Shown here: positions 27,281 to 37,133 of the stretch, piece after piece
Numbering within the stretch: the stretch's first letter is position 1
Layout: each line of letters begins with the position of its first letter
NCBI RefSeq assembly: GCF_024691275.1
Contig: NZ_JAILNU010000033.1
Span: 1-59,068 of the forward strand
Direction: 5' to 3'
DNA: 59,068 nt
Source: Ruminococcus sp.
Lineage (GTDB): Bacteria > Bacillota > Clostridia > Oscillospirales > Ruminococcaceae
The notes under the pieces: model-generated
Database searches by the model: none
Told to the model about the DNA's origin: nothing
The model's input: only the letters and a program-made list of their open reading frames with translations
Position numbers and translations under genes: made by a program

Positions 27281-28162
27281 GTGAAAAGAAAGATATTAGC
27301 GTCCGTAGCATTTACAGCGGCATTTGCCCTCACGGTAACAGCTTCATGTTCGGACAACAACACTGATGATTATCTTTACGAAACAACAACGACGGAAGTG
27401 ACAACTACCGAAGAACCAACAACTGCCACAACAAAGCAGCATACGACTGAGGCAACAACAGAAGCGAAGAAGGAGTACCCTGAGCTCGTGAATACATACT
27501 CGGGAACATATGTAGCTACACAGGGAGTTACAGCTCTTGATTTTTCTGTGTTCGGAACCGATGATGACGGCGTAATACAGGCACTTTTCTCGTTCCATGA
27601 AGATCCCTCGAATACAGGAGTACCTTCGGGGAGCTATCTCATGGAGGGTACTGTTGATGAGGAAAAAAGCGTAAATGGTGTTGTTGCAGTTGATTTCAAA
27701 GGCTCAAAATGGGACAAGAAGCCTGAAACATACAGTATTATCGAATTCAAGGCATATTTCGACCCTGAAAACGGCATTGTGAAGTCTGACAAATACGAGC
27801 TGAAGCTTAAAAAGACAGCAGGAGCTGATCTTGGTATACTCGTAAACAGATATGAGGGAGAGTATACTCCCGAAGCAGGCGAGAAGGAGATAAGCTTTGA
27901 TATCGTAAACGTAGGAAATCACGGCGATATAGAGGCGGTATTTGAGTTTGAACCTGAAAAAGGCAAAAAGGTAAGCTTTATAAGCGAGGGACAGGTAAGC
28001 AATATCGCATCAGACGGCAGGATAACAGCTTCCTTTACAGGTATTGAATGGAGCGAAGAAGTAAAGGACAAGAAGTATATCGACTTTGAGGGCGTTTTCT
28101 CTGCTGACGGAAGAACTCTTACAGAAAACGGCGGACACAATATAAAGCTCGCTGTAAAATAA
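27281..28162 (+). CDS. Lipoprotein with Thr-rich linker and duplicated domain
   Basis: 293 residues from a GTG start preceded by GGAGGAG. A signal peptide with lipobox-like TVTASC puts the lipidated Cys at residue 23. A Thr/Glu-rich linker spans about residues 35-65. Two related domains of about 105 residues follow: each starts N-x-Y-x-G-x-Y, continues with a beta-rich stretch (GVIQALFSF versus GDIEAVFEF), then a KGSKW / TGIEW motif, and ends in a similar K(L/A)-rich strand. Family not recognised. Likely an outer-face, cell-envelope-anchored protein, co-transcribed with the beta-helix gene. Confidence 0.75.
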   Translation: MKRKILASVAFTAAFALTVTASCSDNNTDDYLYETTTTEVTTTEEPTTATTKQHTTEATTEAKKEYPELVNTYSGTYVATQGVTALDFSVFGTDDDGVIQALFSFHEDPSNTGVPSGSYLMEGTVDEEKSVNGVVAVDFKGSKWDKKPETYSIIEFKAYFDPENGIVKSDKYELKLKKTAGADLGILVNRYEGEYTPEAGEKEISFDIVNVGNHGDIEAVFEFEPEKGKKVSFISEGQVSNIASDGRITASFTGIEWSEEVKDKKYIDFEGVFSADGRTLTENGGHNIKLAVK

Positions 28163-28170
28163 CACATCAG

Positions 28171-28192
28171 GCTGCCTTCGGGCAGCTTTTTT
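28171..28192 (+). terminator. Terminator after the lipoprotein gene
   Basis: GCTGCC-TTCG-GGCAGC with a UUCG tetraloop and six T residues: a textbook intrinsic terminator nine bases after the stop codon. Confidence 0.95.
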
Positions 28193-28215
28193 GTTTACTT
28201 TTTTCGCTTAAAATA

Positions 28216-28244
28216 TTGTAAAATAAGACAAAATGTGGTATGAT
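28216..28244 (+). promoter_or_regulatory. Promoter of the helicase-murT-gatD run
   Basis: TTGTAA-N17-TATGAT, 41 bases before the helicase start codon. No further promoter is seen ahead of murT. Confidence 0.6.
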
Positions 28245-28285
28245 AAAAATAGTATTTGCCCACTGACGGCAGAATGGAGGACTGT

Positions 28286-31200
28286 ATGGAGAATAAGATC
28301 ACTTTCAGCGGCAATATGACTGCACAGATCAATTTTGCGATGCAGCAGAATTACGTACCTGTTTTCAGAAATATCATTATGACAAACAACTCCGATGAGG
28401 AACTGAAAAATGTTCGGCTAAGGATAAGCTTCGAGCCGGATTTTGCAGGGACTTTCGAGTCTGTGCCTGTTGACCTCAGACCTGCACAGCCTGTGGAAAT
28501 AACACCTATAAATATAATCATGCGCTCAGAATACCTTTTCAGTCTCACTGAGAAGCTTGTGGGCAGTGTTACGATAGAAGCACTTCAGGGAGAAGAAGTC
28601 CTTGCCTCAGAGAGCAGAACCATCGAGCTCCTTGCATACGACCAGTGGTCAGGCATAAACTTTATGCCTGAGACTGCCGCAGCATTTGTATCCCCCAATC
28701 ACCCGAAGGTACAGGAGATTATTGCAGCAGCAGGAGTGTACCTGAAGAAATGGAGCGGCGATCCTGCATTTACAGGATATCAGACAAAGAACCCAAATAT
28801 CGTCAAGCAACAGATGGGAGCAATATATGCAGCCCTTCAGGAACAGAATATAGCTTATGCTATGCCGCCTGCAAGCTTTGAAGATGCTCAGCGCATACGT
28901 ATGCCTGATGCCGTGCTTGAATCAAAACAGGGTACCTGTCTTGATCTTTCGGTGCTTTACTGTTCTTGTCTTGAAGCAGCAGGACTGAACTCCATGCTTG
29001 TTCTGGTACAAGGTCATGCGTTTGCCGGCTGCTGGCTTGAAAACGAGACATTCTCTGACTGTCTGCAATATGACGTATCGGCTCTTACAAAGCGTATAGC
29101 TCACGGTATAGATGCAGTATGCCTTGTTGAGTGTACAGATTTCGTTGCAGGAAAGAATACGGACTTTGATATCGCCGAAAAACACGCGGCGAGCAGCCTT
29201 GAAGATCCTGACAAATATTATTTTGCAATAGATATCGCACGTACACGATCAAGTGGTATTAGACCCGTACCTTCGAGAGTATCCGAGGGCGGAACGTTCA
29301 AGGCTGTTGATTACGGTGCAAGAAAAAAGTCAGAGATAACGTCTGCTCCCAATGAGATAGATATTAACGGACAGAGTGTAGCCGATGCCGAGGGAAGAGA
29401 AGTCACAAAGCAGGTGATGTGGGAGAGAAAGCTCCTTGACCTCAGTCTCAGGAATAGTCTTCTCAATTTCCGACCGTCAGCTATGAGTGTACAGCTCATG
29501 GTCAGCGATCTTGGCATACTCGAAGATGAGATGTCCAACGGTGAGGACTTCAAGGTGCTTCCGATGCCGAATGACATGACATTGCAGATATCAGACAGTA
29601 AGATATACGAGATCGAGAACGAGCGCGACATTATCACAGTTATTTCGGAATCCGAGTTCAAGAGCCGCCGTCTGCGTACATTCATGAAGGAAACCGATCT
29701 TGAAAAGGTCATGAAGAAGCTTCACAGGCAGGCAAAGGTGAGTATAGAGGAAAACGGTGTCAATACCATATATCTCGCACTTGGTTTTATACGCTGGTTT
29801 GAGACCGAAAAGAGCGACAAGCCCCGTTATGCACCGCTTGTGCTCGTACCTGTGGATATTATCCGCAAGGTACAGGAAAAGGCATATGTTATACGTATGC
29901 GTGATGAGGACACACAGGTCAACATCACCATGCTGGAGTACATAAGACAGACATTCGGCATCGACATCAAGGGACTTGATCCCGTTCCGGAAGATGAGAA
30001 CGGCGTGAATATACAGCTTATCTTCAATACAGTCCGTCAGGGCATCATGGCTCAGCCGCGCTGGGACATAGTTGAGTATGCGTTCATAGGACAGTTCTCA
30101 TTCAACCGCTTCATCATGTGGAACGATATCCGCAACCGTGCAGAAGAGCTTACGAAGAATAAGGTCGTTGCAAGCCTTATCTCCGGCAGGACAGAGTGGG
30201 AAGGCGATGACCTCTATATATCGCCGCTTGATCTTGATACAAAGGTGTCTCCCACAGATCTTGTTGTGCCGCTGAGCGCTGATTCATCGCAGCTTGCTGC
30301 GGTATACGCTGCGTCACAGGGCAAGAGTTTCGTGCTTCACGGCCCTCCCGGAAGCGGAAAGTCCCAGACCATTACCAACATGATCGCCAGTGCGCTGTAT
30401 CAGGGAAAATCCGTACTTTTCGTAGCTGAAAAAATGGCAGCTCTTTCCGTAGTTGAGAAGCGACTGAACAAAGTCGGTCTCGGACCTTTCTGTATAGAGC
30501 TTCATTCAAACAAAGCTCAGAAAAGAGCAGTTCTGAAACAGCTTGAGGAAACTCTGAACGTGGGCAGGATAAAAGCTCCGGCCGAGTATAAGGCGCAGGC
30601 TGACAAGCTTGCTGAGATGCGCAAAGAACTCAACGGCACTATGGAGGAGATACATAAAAAGCGCAATTTCGGCTGCTCTATGTATGATGCAGCCGTTAGA
30701 TACGAGAAGAACAGCAGCTTCGGCGGCAGGTTCACATTTACGAATGAGCAGCTCGATGCTATGAGTGAAACCTCTTACACCACATGGCGTGAGACACTGG
30801 AGAGCCTTGCTGCGGCAGGCAGGGAATTCGGTGACGTGACCACGACAGCTCTTGGAATATGTGAACTCACATCGTGTACTCCCGAAACGAGAGGAGCTAT
30901 GGAGGCAAAGCTGAGAGAGCTGAAAACAGCACTTGCTGCCGCACAGGGCGATACAGCTCAGCTTGCTTCGTTTACGGGCAGCAGCGAGATGACGTTCGAG
31001 GAATGCAAGCTTGCTGCGGAGATAATTACAGCTTCTTCAAACGGCGAGAAGCTTCTTCCCGATATTATAGCGGACAGCCGCTGGAACGGATATAAGGAGC
31101 CGGCACAGGCTCTTATCAGCACGGGCAAGTCGCTTTCGCAGGTAAAGAACGAACTTCTCGAAAAGTTTGAGCCCTCCGTACTGAGCTATAATGCGTCCGA

Positions 31201-34060
31201 TGCACTTGTAAGGTGGAAGACTGCGCAGGGCAAGTGGTTCATTCCGAAGAGTATGGGCAGCAGTAAGCTTGTCAAGGAGCTTGCTGCACACGCGAAGTCT
31301 GCTTCGTCAGTCACAAAGGATAATATCACACAGTATTATGATAAGATTAATCAGTTCAACGTGCTCAAAGGGCAGATATCGTCATCTCAGCCTGATCTGC
31401 TGAAATACTTCGGCACACTAAGGCTTGACGAGAATACCGACTGGAACGATGTTGAGAACTGCACCGCACGTTCGTCGGAAATTGCCGAAAAGGTGGCAGC
31501 TTCAACGTTTGCTGCGGAAATAAAGCAGAAGCTTTGCGAAAGCATCGCTAAAGGCATAAGCGGTGATATATCAAAGATATCCGCTGATTTTGCTGCATTG
31601 GAGAATATCGCATCACAGCTTCGCAGCAGCTTCGGCATAAATACAGATAAGCTCATTACAGGTGAGAGCTGGTGCAGCGACGCTCAGCAGAAAGCAGATG
31701 CCGTTATTGAAGCCCTTCCGCAGCTAAAGGAATGGACGGGTATAGTGACTATCTGCAACAGGCTTAAAGAGCTTGGTATAGCCAATGTTGCAGAAGCCTA
31801 CATGAACGGCGAAGTTCCTACTGAGCAGCTTATCCCTGCATTTGACTGCGATATCAGCAGGGCAATGGTCACGACAACTATTTCCCGCAGCAGTGAGCTT
31901 TCACGTTTTCAGGGAACTCTTTTTGAAGATACTATCAGACGCTTCGGCGAGGTCATGGACAGCTTCTCCACACTCTCCATCAAGGAGCTTGCTGCGGAGC
32001 TTTCGGCTAAGATACCCACACCCGGCAGTTCTGCAAACAGCTCGGAGATAGGCATACTGCAAAAGGCTATAAAATCAAATGGCAGAATGATGTCAATTCG
32101 CAAGTTTTTCGACAGCATACCCAACCTGCTCAGAAGAATGTGTCCTGTAATGCTCATGAGCCCGATATCGGTTGCGCAGTACATCGACCCGTCTTATCCG
32201 AAATTTGACCTTGTTATATTCGACGAGGCATCGCAGCTCCCGACCTGTGAGGCTGTAGGAGCTATCGCACGAGGTGAGAACGTTATCGTCGTTGGTGACC
32301 CGAAACAGCTGCCGCCTACGAGCTTCTTTGCTTCAAATCAGGTGGACGAGGAGAACTACGAAAAGGAAGACCTCGAAAGCGTTCTCGATGACTGTCTTGC
32401 ACTTTCAATGCCTCAGAAGCATCTGCTCTGGCACTATCGTTCTCGTCATGAAAGTCTTATTGCATACAGCAATTCAAAGTACTACGAGAACAAGCTCTAT
32501 ACATTCCCGTCGCCTGACGATCAGGTTTCCGAGGTGAGCTGGGTACACGTCGAGGGTTACTACGACAAGAGCTCAACGCGAACAAATAAAGCGGAAGCAC
32601 AGGCAGTTGTGGCAGAGATATGCCGCAGACTGAGAGATGAAAAGCTCAGAAAGCTGAGTATCGGCGTTGTTACGTTCAGTCTGCCGCAGCAGAACCTTAT
32701 CGACGACCTGCTTATGGACGCTTACCGAGATGATCCCAAGCTCGAAGAGTACGCTAATGAGATGTACGAGCCCATACTTATAAAGAACCTCGAAAATGTT
32801 CAGGGCGATGAGCGTGATGTAATTATGTTCTCTATCGGATACGGTCCTGACAAGGACGGCAAGGTGTCTATGAACTTTGGTCCGCTCAACCGCGATGGCG
32901 GCTGGAGAAGACTTAATGTTGCGATATCACGTTCAAAGTGTAAGATGATAGTATTCTCAGTCATCACTCCTGATATGATAGACCTTTCACGTACACGTTC
33001 AGACGGCGTTGAGGGGCTAAAGGGCTTCCTTGAATTTGCTTCAAAGGGCAGGAGTGCTCTTCCTGTGAGAGCAGGCTCAAACAGCAGTAGCGAGGGCTTT
33101 GAGACAGTTGTTGCTGCTGAGATAAAGAAGCTGGGTTATGAATGCAAGTGCAGTGTGGGCTGCTCTGACTACAAGATAGACGTTGCTGTAGTGAATCCCG
33201 ATAAGCCTGACAGCTACATCATGGGTATAAACTGTGGCAGTGAAGCACATTATCATAACGGAACAGCAAATGACAGATGTCTGTCCCAGCCTGCTGTGCT
33301 TAAAGGACTGGGGTGGAACGTCATGAACGTCTATATAATCGACTGGCTGGATAATAAGGACAAAGTTCTCGGCAAGATAAAGGCGGAGATCGACGCAGCT
33401 GTTGAACGCTACCGCTGTCCTGCGGCTGTTCCCGAGACAGAGGAGAAGAAAAAGCAGGAGCTTGTCTTTGAGACAGAGGAAGTGAGCAGCTTTGCTGAGA
33501 GCTTCGACAAGTTTGAGCCGTTCAGGATAAAGGCTCTGGGGACTTCTGAAAACTTCAACGAGAGCAGTCTTGCGAAGATAAGCAAGTGTATAAATGATAT
33601 ACTTACGGCGGAAGCTCCCATGAACAAGAAGGTGCTTGCGAAGAAGACATTCTCATGCTGGGGCATATCACGTCCCGGAGCTAATATGAAGGCTCTGTTC
33701 GATGCAGCATTTGCAAAGGCAGACGCTAAGACAACAAGCGCGGGTGAGAACGAGTACGTATGGCTCGGAAGTCAGACACCCGAATCATATGACAAGTGCA
33801 GGACAGTGTATATCGACGATGACAAGCGTGATATAGACGATGTAGCTCCCGAGGAAATAGCAGTGGGCATCAGGGAGATAATGTCCCGTCAGGTGGCTAT
33901 GGCTCGTGAGGACTTGCTCCGCGAGGTAGCTCATCTCTTTGGATTCTCAAGAGTTACCCCAACTCTGGAGGTATCTGTAGCTCTTGGCATAAAAGCCGCT
34001 AAAAACCGCGGTTGGGTAGGATTCTCGGAAGACGGAAGAGTATCCTATACAGGAAAATAA
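28286..34060 (+). CDS. Giant DUF4011/DUF3320 superfamily I helicase-nuclease
   Basis: 1924 residues. In order: an N-terminal beta-rich domain; a transglutaminase-like region near 215 (QGTCLDLSVLYCSCLEAAG, then a His in VQGHAFAGCW); a DUF4011-type segment (ERKLLDLSLRNSLLNFRP) near 385; SF1 helicase motifs, with Walker A GPPGSGKS near 686, a long coiled insert, FDEAS near 1311, VVGDPKQLPP, the motif IV-VI region NVQGDERDV and NVAISRSK; a Vsr/PD-(D/E)XK-like nuclease region near 1605-1720; and a C-terminal DUF3320-type domain near 1850. GGAGGACT precedes the ATG. Members of this architecture are sometimes linked to anti-phage or DNA-processing loci; here it stands next to cell-wall genes. Target unknown. 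Confidence 0.85.
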   Translation: MENKITFSGNMTAQINFAMQQNYVPVFRNIIMTNNSDEELKNVRLRISFEPDFAGTFESVPVDLRPAQPVEITPINIIMRSEYLFSLTEKLVGSVTIEALQGEEVLASESRTIELLAYDQWSGINFMPETAAAFVSPNHPKVQEIIAAAGVYLKKWSGDPAFTGYQTKNPNIVKQQMGAIYAALQEQNIAYAMPPASFEDAQRIRMPDAVLESKQGTCLDLSVLYCSCLEAAGLNSMLVLVQGHAFAGCWLENETFSDCLQYDVSALTKRIAHGIDAVCLVECTDFVAGKNTDFDIAEKHAASSLEDPDKYYFAIDIARTRSSGIRPVPSRVSEGGTFKAVDYGARKKSEITSAPNEIDINGQSVADAEGREVTKQVMWERKLLDLSLRNSLLNFRPSAMSVQLMVSDLGILEDEMSNGEDFKVLPMPNDMTLQISDSKIYEIENERDIITVISESEFKSRRLRTFMKETDLEKVMKKLHRQAKVSIEENGVNTIYLALGFIRWFETEKSDKPRYAPLVLVPVDIIRKVQEKAYVIRMRDEDTQVNITMLEYIRQTFGIDIKGLDPVPEDENGVNIQLIFNTVRQGIMAQPRWDIVEYAFIGQFSFNRFIMWNDIRNRAEELTKNKVVASLISGRTEWEGDDLYISPLDLDTKVSPTDLVVPLSADSSQLAAVYAASQGKSFVLHGPPGSGKSQTITNMIASALYQGKSVLFVAEKMAALSVVEKRLNKVGLGPFCIELHSNKAQKRAVLKQLEETLNVGRIKAPAEYKAQADKLAEMRKELNGTMEEIHKKRNFGCSMYDAAVRYEKNSSFGGRFTFTNEQLDAMSETSYTTWRETLESLAAAGREFGDVTTTALGICELTSCTPETRGAMEAKLRELKTALAAAQGDTAQLASFTGSSEMTFEECKLAAEIITASSNGEKLLPDIIADSRWNGYKEPAQALISTGKSLSQVKNELLEKFEPSVLSYNASDALVRWKTAQGKWFIPKSMGSSKLVKELAAHAKSASSVTKDNITQYYDKINQFNVLKGQISSSQPDLLKYFGTLRLDENTDWNDVENCTARSSEIAEKVAASTFAAEIKQKLCESIAKGISGDISKISADFAALENIASQLRSSFGINTDKLITGESWCSDAQQKADAVIEALPQLKEWTGIVTICNRLKELGIANVAEAYMNGEVPTEQLIPAFDCDISRAMVTTTISRSSELSRFQGTLFEDTIRRFGEVMDSFSTLSIKELAAELSAKIPTPGSSANSSEIGILQKAIKSNGRMMSIRKFFDSIPNLLRRMCPVMLMSPISVAQYIDPSYPKFDLVIFDEASQLPTCEAVGAIARGENVIVVGDPKQLPPTSFFASNQVDEENYEKEDLESVLDDCLALSMPQKHLLWHYRSRHESLIAYSNSKYYENKLYTFPSPDDQVSEVSWVHVEGYYDKSSTRTNKAEAQAVVAEICRRLRDEKLRKLSIGVVTFSLPQQNLIDDLLMDAYRDDPKLEEYANEMYEPILIKNLENVQGDERDVIMFSIGYGPDKDGKVSMNFGPLNRDGGWRRLNVAISRSKCKMIVFSVITPDMIDLSRTRSDGVEGLKGFLEFASKGRSALPVRAGSNSSSEGFETVVAAEIKKLGYECKCSVGCSDYKIDVAVVNPDKPDSYIMGINCGSEAHYHNGTANDRCLSQPAVLKGLGWNVMNVYIIDWLDNKDKVLGKIKAEIDAAVERYRCPAAVPETEEKKKQELVFETEEVSSFAESFDKFEPFRIKALGTSENFNESSLAKISKCINDILTAEAPMNKKVLAKKTFSCWGISRPGANMKALFDAAFAKADAKTTSAGENEYVWLGSQTPESYDKCRTVYIDDDKRDIDDVAPEEIAVGIREIMSRQVAMAREDLLREVAHLFGFSRVTPTLEVSVALGIKAAKNRGWVGFSEDGRVSYTGK

Positions 34061-34077
34061 AACTATGGAGGACGAAA

Positions 34078-35415
34078 TTGAAACGACTTCTCATAATAAT
34101 AGGAAAAATAATAGTTAAGATGCTTCAGCTGATGCACAGAAATGCGGGAAATCTTCCCGGTATCATACTGTGGCATCTGTCGAGGCACAAGGCAGTATCC
34201 ATGTTCAGGGTGGACTGTCCCATCATCGCTGTGACGGGAACTAACGGAAAGACCTCGGTCACAAACTGCATCGCTCAGCTATTTGAGCGCAGCGGAAAGA
34301 AGATCATCATAAACAAAGAAGGCAACAACCTTGATACGGGTATATGCTCCATGCTGCTGAAATACTGCGATATGTCAGGCAGGGTAAAGGCTGATTACCT
34401 TATACTTGAAACAGACGAATCCCACGTACCTGTGGTGTATTCGCAGCTCAAACTGGACACGCTGGTAGTGCTGAATTTCTTCCGCGACCAGCTGGACAGA
34501 AACGGCGAAATGGAGACTCTTATCCAGAAGATAAACGGCTTCTGCAAGACATTTGAGGGCAATCTCATACTCAACGGCGACGACCCGAATACAGCTCGTC
34601 TGGGCAGGGCAAACCCCAAGAACAAGAACGTGAAGTACTTCCACGCCGAGCCTTACGCTTTTGCGACAAAGAAGATATTTGAAGCCTCTGAGGGAAGATT
34701 CTGTCCTTTCTGCGGTGAACCGCTGGAGTATGAGTACTATCAGTATTCACATATCGGCAAATTCATCTGCAAGAAGTGCGGCTTTGGCGACTATCAGCCG
34801 TATATCACAGCTAAGGATATCGACCTTGAAAAGCCTGTATTTACAGCTGACGGGCATACCTATTCGCCAAAGCTCAACAGCATCTACAATGTCTACAATA
34901 TGACAGCTGTAGCAGCTGCGGCAAAGCTGTACGGCATCGAACAGAAGGTGACCGATTCCGTTATAAACAGTTATACCGTCAAGAACGGACGTATGGAGAA
35001 CTTCATGCTTGGCAGCAGCAAGGCAACTCTTAATCTTGCAAAAAATCCTGTTGGAGCAAATATGACGCTGCGTGTAATGAACGAGATGCAGGGCGAAAAG
35101 GAGCTTCTTTTCGTGCTCAATGACAACGTTGCGGACGGTCTTGATGTATCGTGGATATACGATATCAATTTCAGTATTTTCGAGCGCGTTTCGAGAGTTG
35201 TTACCTCTGGCACAAGAGCATACGATATCGCAGTCCGTATCAAGACTGCGGGATATGATCCTGCGAAGATAGTTGTACGTCCCGATCTTGATAAGGCTGT
35301 TGAGGAGCTTGCTTCCACAGTGAGCAGAAAATTCATTATCGCAAACTACACGGCAGTTCAGCCAACAAGAAGCGCACTGAAGCGCTACATCGCAAAGCAT
35401 GGAGGTAACAAATGA
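34078..35415 (+). CDS. murT: Lipid II isoglutaminyl synthase, MurT subunit
   Basis: 445-residue Mur-ligase-like protein that, with GatD, amidates the D-Glu of lipid II. The P-loop GTNGKTS is at residues 54-60, a MurT-specific four-Cys zinc ribbon (CPFCGEPLEY ... CKKCGF) spans about 207-240, and a DUF1727 C-terminal domain follows. The start is a TTG at 34078: GGAGGACG lies eight bases upstream, whereas reading further upstream would run back into the helicase gene. A non-ATG start suggests reduced translation. The stop overlaps gatD by four bases. Confidence 0.95.
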   Translation: MKRLLIIIGKIIVKMLQLMHRNAGNLPGIILWHLSRHKAVSMFRVDCPIIAVTGTNGKTSVTNCIAQLFERSGKKIIINKEGNNLDTGICSMLLKYCDMSGRVKADYLILETDESHVPVVYSQLKLDTLVVLNFFRDQLDRNGEMETLIQKINGFCKTFEGNLILNGDDPNTARLGRANPKNKNVKYFHAEPYAFATKKIFEASEGRFCPFCGEPLEYEYYQYSHIGKFICKKCGFGDYQPYITAKDIDLEKPVFTADGHTYSPKLNSIYNVYNMTAVAAAAKLYGIEQKVTDSVINSYTVKNGRMENFMLGSSKATLNLAKNPVGANMTLRVMNEMQGEKELLFVLNDNVADGLDVSWIYDINFSIFERVSRVVTSGTRAYDIAVRIKTAGYDPAKIVVRPDLDKAVEELASTVSRKFIIANYTAVQPTRSALKRYIAKHGGNK

Positions 35416-36155
35416 AAACGATAAAAATTCTTCATATGTATGCCGATATGCTCGACCTTTACGGTGACAGCGGAAATATGGAAGTTATGGCTTTCCGCTG
35501 TAAAAAGCGCGGTATCGGCTGTCAGATAGACAAGTATTCCATTGACTCAGAGATGCCTGATTTCAGCTCTTACGACCTTATCTATATCGGCGGAGGTGCC
35601 GATCTCGAACAGCAGCATATCTCGGCAGACCTGCTCAAATGCAAAGACGGTATCGTCAAAGCATACAAGAACGGAACATTCCTATTTTTGATATGCGGCG
35701 GCTATCAGCTCATGGGCAAGTATTACCGTGACGCTGATGGTAACGATATAAAAGGTCTGGGACTTTTCGATTATTTTACTGTAGCTCCAAACAGCCGCAG
35801 AAAGCGTTGCATCGGCAATATTGTTATCGAGACAGCTATTACGGGAAAGCCTGTTAAGGTGCTTGGCTTTGAGAACCACGGCGGTCAGACACAGGGCGTA
35901 AAAACTCCGTTCGGAAAGGTCCTTTACGGCAACGGAAACTGCTCAAAGAGTGAGACTGAAGGCTACTGCGAGAAGAATGTTATAGCAACATATCTGCATG
36001 GTCCATGCCTCTCAAAAAATCCCGAGATATCGGACTATATGATCGAATACTGCGTGAACAGGGGAGCATCTGAGCATATTGCTATAGAAGCTCTTGACGA
36101 CAAGCTTGAAAAGGAATGCAGAAAGGTAATGCTGGACAGGCTGCTTAAAAAGTAA
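35412..36155 (+). CDS. gatD: Lipid II isoglutaminyl synthase, glutaminase subunit GatD
   Basis: 247-residue CobB/CobQ-like glutamine amidotransferase that feeds ammonia to MurT. The nucleophile is Cys95 in FLICGGYQLMG and the catalytic His lies in TYLHGP near residue 196. It is translationally coupled to murT through an ATGA overlap, as in other Firmicutes. A palindrome cluster follows the stop. Confidence 0.95.
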   Translation: MKTIKILHMYADMLDLYGDSGNMEVMAFRCKKRGIGCQIDKYSIDSEMPDFSSYDLIYIGGGADLEQQHISADLLKCKDGIVKAYKNGTFLFLICGGYQLMGKYYRDADGNDIKGLGLFDYFTVAPNSRRKRCIGNIVIETAITGKPVKVLGFENHGGQTQGVKTPFGKVLYGNGNCSKSETEGYCEKNVIATYLHGPCLSKNPEISDYMIEYCVNRGASEHIAIEALDDKLEKECRKVMLDRLLKK

Positions 36156-36163
36156 GAAGTGTA

Positions 36164-36214
36164 GGGGCGCACAGTGTGCGCCCTTAGCCGTTAGCGGCGA
36201 TATCCACATCGCCG
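36164..36214. repeat. Palindrome cluster, REP-like
   Basis: Two GC-rich hairpins lie in tandem: GGGCGCAC / GTGCGCCC with a 3-nt loop at 36165-36183, and CGGCGAT / ATCGCCG with a 6-nt loop at 36195-36214. They are flanked by TAGGGGCG and later TCGGGGCGGC. No T-run follows. The shape resembles small dispersed extragenic palindromes; it may also protect or end the gatD transcript. Confidence 0.5.
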
Positions 36215-36286
36215 TGTCAGTGATTAGTGTCGGGGCGGCATTTCACACATATTAGAACGGCTCTATAGAAAGCAACAGATAGTTGC

Positions 36287-36314
36287 TTGATTTTGGCGGC
36301 AGAAATGTTATAAT
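36287..36314 (+). promoter_or_regulatory. Promoter of the XRE regulator
   Basis: TTGATT-N16-TATAAT, 20 bases before the start codon. Confidence 0.6.
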
Positions 36315-36333
36315 AGCATCAGAGGTGATAATT

Positions 36334-37095
36334 ATGGAAACTAAAAATATTATACTTGAACTCAGGACTAAATTCGGAATGTCACAGGAGGAGCTCGCAG
36401 AAAAGGTCTACGTTACACGTCAGGCTGTATCACGCTGGGAAACAGGCGAGACCGTACCCAATACAGAGACACTGAAGATACTGTCAAAGCTGTTTGATGT
36501 ATCCATAAATACTCTTTTGGGCTCGCCGAGACAGCTTGTATGCCAGTGCTGCGGTATGCCCCTTGAAGATGCTGCGATAAGCAGGGAACAGGACGGTTCA
36601 TTCAACGAGAGCTACTGTAAATGGTGCTATGCTGACGGTGAGTATATGTATCACAATATGGAAGACCTTATAGAAGTATGCGTAAAGCATCTTGCAGAGA
36701 GAGGATTTTCCGAGGAGCAGGCGCGTTCCTACATGAGTGAGATGCTGCCTGAGCTTGACTACTGGAAGCAGCATAAAGAGCTTGGGGACAATGGCAGGTT
36801 TGAGGGGGTCAAGGATCAGCTTATCAGCGAATTCAATGCCTTGAATATTGAAGGTATGCCAAAGGTTGAGAAGCTCGTTTCACTTGTGGGGAGCTATGTC
36901 AATCTTGAATATAAGCTGCCTAATGGTGATATGGTAAGATTTCTTGATGATAATGCAACATATCTCGGCAATCAGCTGGAATGTGAAACAGGCGAAAAGT
37001 GCTTCGGTATCATCGGCAATGCTGACTTTATTCTTGTTGCATCTTATGATAAAGACGGCAAAGATCCGGAACTGCTCGTTTATAAAAAGAGATGA
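36334..37095 (+). CDS. XRE-family regulator with zinc-ribbon and C-terminal domain
   Basis: 253 residues. The HTH_3 domain covers about residues 1-60 (LRTKFGMSQEELAEKVYVTRQAVSRWETG). It is followed by a Cys-rich putative zinc-binding domain (CQCCGMPL ... CKWCYADG) of the kind annotated as zinc-ribbon domain proteins, and a C-terminal domain of about 85 residues starting at PKVEKLVSLVG that is not recognised. AGAGGTG precedes the chosen ATG. Transcribed alone towards a shared terminator. Target genes cannot be read; the divergent or nearby cupin and flippase are candidates only by position. Confidence 0.85.
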   Translation: METKNIILELRTKFGMSQEELAEKVYVTRQAVSRWETGETVPNTETLKILSKLFDVSINTLLGSPRQLVCQCCGMPLEDAAISREQDGSFNESYCKWCYADGEYMYHNMEDLIEVCVKHLAERGFSEEQARSYMSEMLPELDYWKQHKELGDNGRFEGVKDQLISEFNALNIEGMPKVEKLVSLVGSYVNLEYKLPNGDMVRFLDDNATYLGNQLECETGEKCFGIIGNADFILVASYDKDGKDPELLVYKKR

Positions 37096-37133
37096 GTATG
37101 TTTGGGCGACTCTCCGAACAAACATGAATATTG

